Shown here one piece after another: positions 4,829 to 7,709 of a stretch of 7,709 nucleotides of DNA. The stretch comes from Piscirickettsiaceae bacterium (lineage in GTDB: Bacteria; Pseudomonadota; Gammaproteobacteria; PS1; Pseudothioglobaceae), in NCBI GenBank assembly GCA_012963565.1, contig DTVJ01000102.1, forward strand, positions 1-7,709. Reading direction: 5' to 3'. The translations under genes and the position numbers were made by a program. The first letter of the stretch is position 1. Each line of letters starts with the position of its first letter. The notes beneath the pieces were generated by a model, which was not told where the DNA came from, made no database searches, and worked only from the letters and a program-made list of their open reading frames with translations.

Positions 4829-6481
4829 ATGAACGATTTCGTGATTAAAAAACTATTCTTATTATTGCTTCTGCTGTTACCAATAACGCAAGTGATGGCT
4901 GGCTTATCTATCACACCAGCATTTGTTCGAATGGACAAAGCTCAGCAGGGAATCAACTATATTATTCCTATTGAGGTAAGTAACCAGTCAGCTAAAAAAA
5001 CTGAGTACTTTAAAGCCGATATTGAAACGCCGACTGAGATGATTAATGGCACGCCTGCAGCTACCATTATTGGCTGGACAAAAGTTAGCCCAAAAGCATT
5101 TACATTACAACCCGGAGAGACGCGAAAGGTTAAGGTGAGTGTCAGGGTTCCTAAGGGATATATCGGTGACTATCGAATCTATTTGTCGATTAGACAAGAT
5201 CCAAGAAAATATAAACTCAAGCTCAATACCCAAAAGCTAAAACAATCCATTGGTGTGATGCAGTTTGGTAAGACTTCTACCAGGATTCCAGAGTTTAAAA
5301 CCCACGTGAAGGCATTAATTAAGATTAATATCCCTATTGTGTTACGTGCACTAAAAAAAGGTCAAAAAATAAAGACCAATTCTAAAAAAATCAAACTTGG
5401 AAAGATTAAAGTTAATCCTTCAAGGGACAAGCGTAATGCAATGACATTGTCAATTCCAGTGTTAAATAAACATCGTTTTGATATTGTGGTTACTGGATCG
5501 TGCACGATTTTAGATGCAAAAGGTCTAAAAAAACTTAAGGTAGCGGGTATTAAAAAGCGAATTAATATGCAGCCTAAAACAAAATCAACTATTGAGTGTG
5601 ATTTTAAGAGTCCATTGCCGAAAGGTAAATATCAGGTCCGTGGTAATTTCTTAAGTTCAATTAAAGGCATTGCTAGTGCCGTTAAAATAACCCCTCGTCA
5701 GAAGATAAAAATTAATTCAGAGCTAGCGAAAAAAATAGCGGCACAAGGTGATGCTAGTGGGAGTGACCGTCCATTAACACCACTCATGATATCACCAACC
5801 ATTATTGAGCAAGAATTTACAGGTGGTTCTGTTCGTCAAACTATCGTGGAGGTAGTAAACCCAACCACGCAAAAGTTGGACGTGTTTGCTAAATTTAAGT
5901 CCTCTAACAAGAAAAAAGTTAAAGTTGTTATCTCACCAAAGAAAATTAAGTTAGCGCCAGGCGCTACAGAGAGAATCAAACTTAATTTTAAGCCCAAGAA
6001 TAAAAAAGCACCAGTTTTTGGCTGGTTGTCATTTGAAGCCAAACAAACCAAAGGTAGTATCCCTGCAACTATTCCAGTAATATTGATTCCTGAAGGTACT
6101 GAGCTTAAGCAAAAATTACGTTTAGGAAAGGTAAAGGTTAATCTATCAGGTGATCAGTCTTTCATAAATATATCCACAGCAATGAAAAACTCTAAAAAAG
6201 GTGCACCTGCCTTATTTTTAAAAGCTCAATTTATTTTTACCAATATAAAGGCTGGTGGCGCTAAAAGTCCAGAGATAGTGCGTGCTCGTCTGTCAAATAA
6301 TGTTTCCTTACCGGGTGATACAATTAGACTCGTTGGCGGTCTAAATTTTCATAAGTTAAAAGATGGTGTGTACAAACTTAAAGTAACGGTTACCAGTGAA
6401 GAGGGTGGTGTTGATCTAACAAAAACCATACGAGTTGTTATTAATCGTGATATTGATAACAAAGTTAAGGTTGTAGAGTAA
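4829..6481 (+). CDS. Secreted lysine-rich protein with two PapD-like two-domain halves
   Basis: The product has 550 residues. Residues 1-24 are a Sec signal peptide (basic start, run of leucines, V-M-A cleavage site). The mature protein is two homologous halves. The first beta-sandwich of each begins L-S-I-T-P (26-30) or M-I-S-P-T (320-324) and carries the repeated motif V-S-P-K-x-F-T-L-Q-P-G-E-T (86-98) or I-S-P-K-K-I-K-L-A-P-G-A-T (368-380). The second domain of each half begins I-P-I-V-L-R (168-173) or I-P-V-I-L-I (415-420), followed by K-L-G-K-I-K-V-N (189-196) or R-L-G-K-V-K-V-N (431-438). This N-domain/C-domain order and the G-x-T-x-x-V motif recall pilus chaperones of the PapD type, about twice their usual length. 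Lysine is very abundant, giving a strongly basic protein. It probably acts in the periplasm or at the surface beside the secretin encoded next. A true chaperone role is not shown. Its start lies 6 bases after a hairpin, without a clear Shine-Dalgarno. Confidence 0.7.
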   Translation: MNDFVIKKLFLLLLLLLPITQVMAGLSITPAFVRMDKAQQGINYIIPIEVSNQSAKKTEYFKADIETPTEMINGTPAATIIGWTKVSPKAFTLQPGETRKVKVSVRVPKGYIGDYRIYLSIRQDPRKYKLKLNTQKLKQSIGVMQFGKTSTRIPEFKTHVKALIKINIPIVLRALKKGQKIKTNSKKIKLGKIKVNPSRDKRNAMTLSIPVLNKHRFDIVVTGSCTILDAKGLKKLKVAGIKKRINMQPKTKSTIECDFKSPLPKGKYQVRGNFLSSIKGIASAVKITPRQKIKINSELAKKIAAQGDASGSDRPLTPLMISPTIIEQEFTGGSVRQTIVEVVNPTTQKLDVFAKFKSSNKKKVKVVISPKKIKLAPGATERIKLNFKPKNKKAPVFGWLSFEAKQTKGSIPATIPVILIPEGTELKQKLRLGKVKVNLSGDQSFINISTAMKNSKKGAPALFLKAQFIFTNIKAGGAKSPEIVRARLSNNVSLPGDTIRLVGGLNFHKLKDGVYKLKVTVTSEEGGVDLTKTIRVVINRDIDNKVKVVE

Positions 6482-7709
6482 TGTTTAAAATCTTTATGAT
6501 TTTTTTGTTGCTTGTTGGCTTCAATCATCAGCTTCTAGCACAAGAGTCTGCAAAACTAGAAAACACTAAGATTAAAGCAACACAAGAATCGCTTCGTGAT
6601 AAACAATATCAGTTCTTATTAAAAAAAATCTTTAAAGTAACCAGTGCTAGTATTGAGAAAAAGATCTTTTCTAGGAAGTCAAAAGATAAGGCTAAATTTG
6701 AATATTTAAAAGATTATCAAGGTCAGGGGCGTTATATTGACAGTCGTGAAAATTTAATACCAGTTAATTCCCTCATATCATCCAGAGCATTCGAAGACGA
6801 ATACGAAAGCATTCGCAAACAAATTAAGCACGATTTAAAAACCAGAGGTTATCGTAATTTTTCTAACAAAGCGCCAGCAATCAAACGTTTAACTGATTAT
6901 AAGCGGACTACAAATGCTTTTTTTGAGACCAGTATACGAGATGCATTAAATGAAATATCGCAACAAGTGGACATTCCATTTTTAATGGATGACACTGTCC
7001 AAGGTACCATCACATTAAAGCTAAACAATACACCGTTAGATGAGGCTCTAGAAATGCTTCTGGTCGCTGGTGGATTTGAGTATGCGGAAAAAGACAACTA
7101 TATTATGATTGGCTTTCCACAAACAAATAGTCCATTATTTAAGCGTCTTAGTAAAACCGTTGTGTTACATCCAGTTTATTTAAAGCCTTCAGAAATCGCT
7201 TCTTTGTTGACTAGTGACTATAAAGACTATGTAAAAACTGATGACATAAACAATACGATTGTAATAACTGCCACAGTGAATCTTCTCAAGCGAATTAAAG
7301 AAGATATTGCCGCTATAGATCATCGTCCTGCCCAAATAAAATTAGAAGTCCTTATAGCTGATATATCTACTAGTGCTAAGAGAAAAATTGGGCGAGATTT
7401 TTGGAATGATGCAAACAAAGGTCAAATAAATGTTAATGGCACCCCGGTAGGTTTTCAATCTTCAACGGACTCTGGTTTTAGTTTTAATGTAATAAGCAAA
7501 GGCGGGTTTTCAGCAGAAGATAGTGTTGGCAATAAACTGGCATTAGATAAGTTAATTACTGGTACGGGATTAACTTTGGCTTCTTTGGCGGATGCTTCAG
7601 GCGCCATTCCAGTTTTGACCTACTTTACTTCGGCTTTTAATGCCATGGCTGACTCTGGTGAGGCTAGAGTTTGGGCAACACCAAGTGTGGTGGCTTCAGA
7701 TGGAAAGGT
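6481..7709 (+). CDS. Secretin-family outer-membrane protein, N-terminal part (C-terminus beyond window edge)
   Basis: Reading from ATG 6481, which overlaps the previous TAA as TAATG, gives 409 residues open to the edge. Residues 1-20 form a signal peptide ending L-L-A before Q. Residues 21-147 are lysine-rich and unrecognised. At about 148-211 is an STN (secretin/TonB short N-terminal) domain, with I-R-D-A-L-N-E-I-S-Q-Q-V-D-I-P-F and L-D-E-A-L-E-M-L-L. At about 226-280 is a NolW-type secretin N-domain (L-H-P-V-Y-L-K-P-S-E-I and N-N-T-I-V-I-T-A). A-Q-I-K-L-E-V-L-I-A-D-I-S (284-296) opens the secretin core, and A-R-V-W-A-T-P-S-V-V-A-S-D-G-K ends the window just within its conserved beta region. 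Secretins form gated outer-membrane channels for type II/III secretion, type IV pili or phage export. No ATPase or pseudopilin accompanies it here; the partners are ExbB/ExbD-like, which is unusual. Confidence 0.85.
   Translation, partial: MFKIFMIFLLLVGFNHQLLAQESAKLENTKIKATQESLRDKQYQFLLKKIFKVTSASIEKKIFSRKSKDKAKFEYLKDYQGQGRYIDSRENLIPVNSLISSRAFEDEYESIRKQIKHDLKTRGYRNFSNKAPAIKRLTDYKRTTNAFFETSIRDALNEISQQVDIPFLMDDTVQGTITLKLNNTPLDEALEMLLVAGGFEYAEKDNYIMIGFPQTNSPLFKRLSKTVVLHPVYLKPSEIASLLTSDYKDYVKTDDINNTIVITATVNLLKRIKEDIAAIDHRPAQIKLEVLIADISTSAKRKIGRDFWNDANKGQINVNGTPVGFQSSTDSGFSFNVISKGGFSAEDSVGNKLALDKLITGTGLTLASLADASGAIPVLTYFTSAFNAMADSGEARVWATPSVVASDGK

Noticed and set aside
5836..6051. Minus-strand open frame within the PapD-like gene
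   Set aside because: It is antisense to a repeat-containing domain of the real gene and has no supporting signal.
6897..7097. Minus-strand open frame within the secretin gene
   Set aside because: It is antisense to the STN domain coding region and has no independent support.

Overview
The window looks like chromosomal DNA of an AT-rich diderm (Gram-negative) bacterium. By eye the GC content is in the mid to upper 30s percent. The diderm call rests on the parts seen: an outer-membrane secretin, Sec-exported periplasmic proteins and an ExbB/ExbD-type inner-membrane channel. A gammaproteobacterium, for instance a sulfur-oxidiser or symbiont type, is a guess only; nothing in the window fixes the taxon.

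Layout. Positions 1-650 (minus) hold the 5' part of a gene for an exported family-3-type solute-binding protein, which runs off the left edge. Positions 651-1086 hold no intact gene but are not random: they consist mostly of decayed, duplicated pieces of the two flanking minus-strand genes, plus a 29-bp AT palindrome. Positions 1087-1794 (minus) encode a small inner-membrane protein with one membrane span and a long coiled coil. A gap of about 130 bp separates it from a divergent, tightly packed plus-strand operon that starts at 1925 and runs off the right edge.

The operon encodes, in order: a zinc-ribbon/ExbB-type proton-channel protein, two ExbD-like proteins, a degenerate protein-kinase-like protein with a C-terminal membrane anchor, a secreted lysine-rich protein made of two PapD-like two-domain halves, and a secretin (STN, short N-domain, start of the secretin core). 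Gaps between genes are 9 bp, 2 bp, a 1-bp overlap, 20 bp holding a perfect hairpin, and a 1-bp overlap.

The set suggests a trans-envelope machine. An ion-driven ExbB/ExbD1/ExbD2 motor would sit in the inner membrane, with cytoplasmic zinc-ribbon and pseudokinase parts as possible sensors or regulators, a periplasmic Ig-like protein between the membranes and a secretin pore in the outer membrane. One ExbB-like plus two ExbD-like proteins recalls the Myxococcus AglR/AglQ/AglS motor. The combination with a secretin, a PapD-like tandem protein and a pseudokinase is not one I recognise as a named system. No secretion ATPase, pseudopilin, TonB, TolA, Pal or OmpA-like domain is visible. The function of the system is inference.
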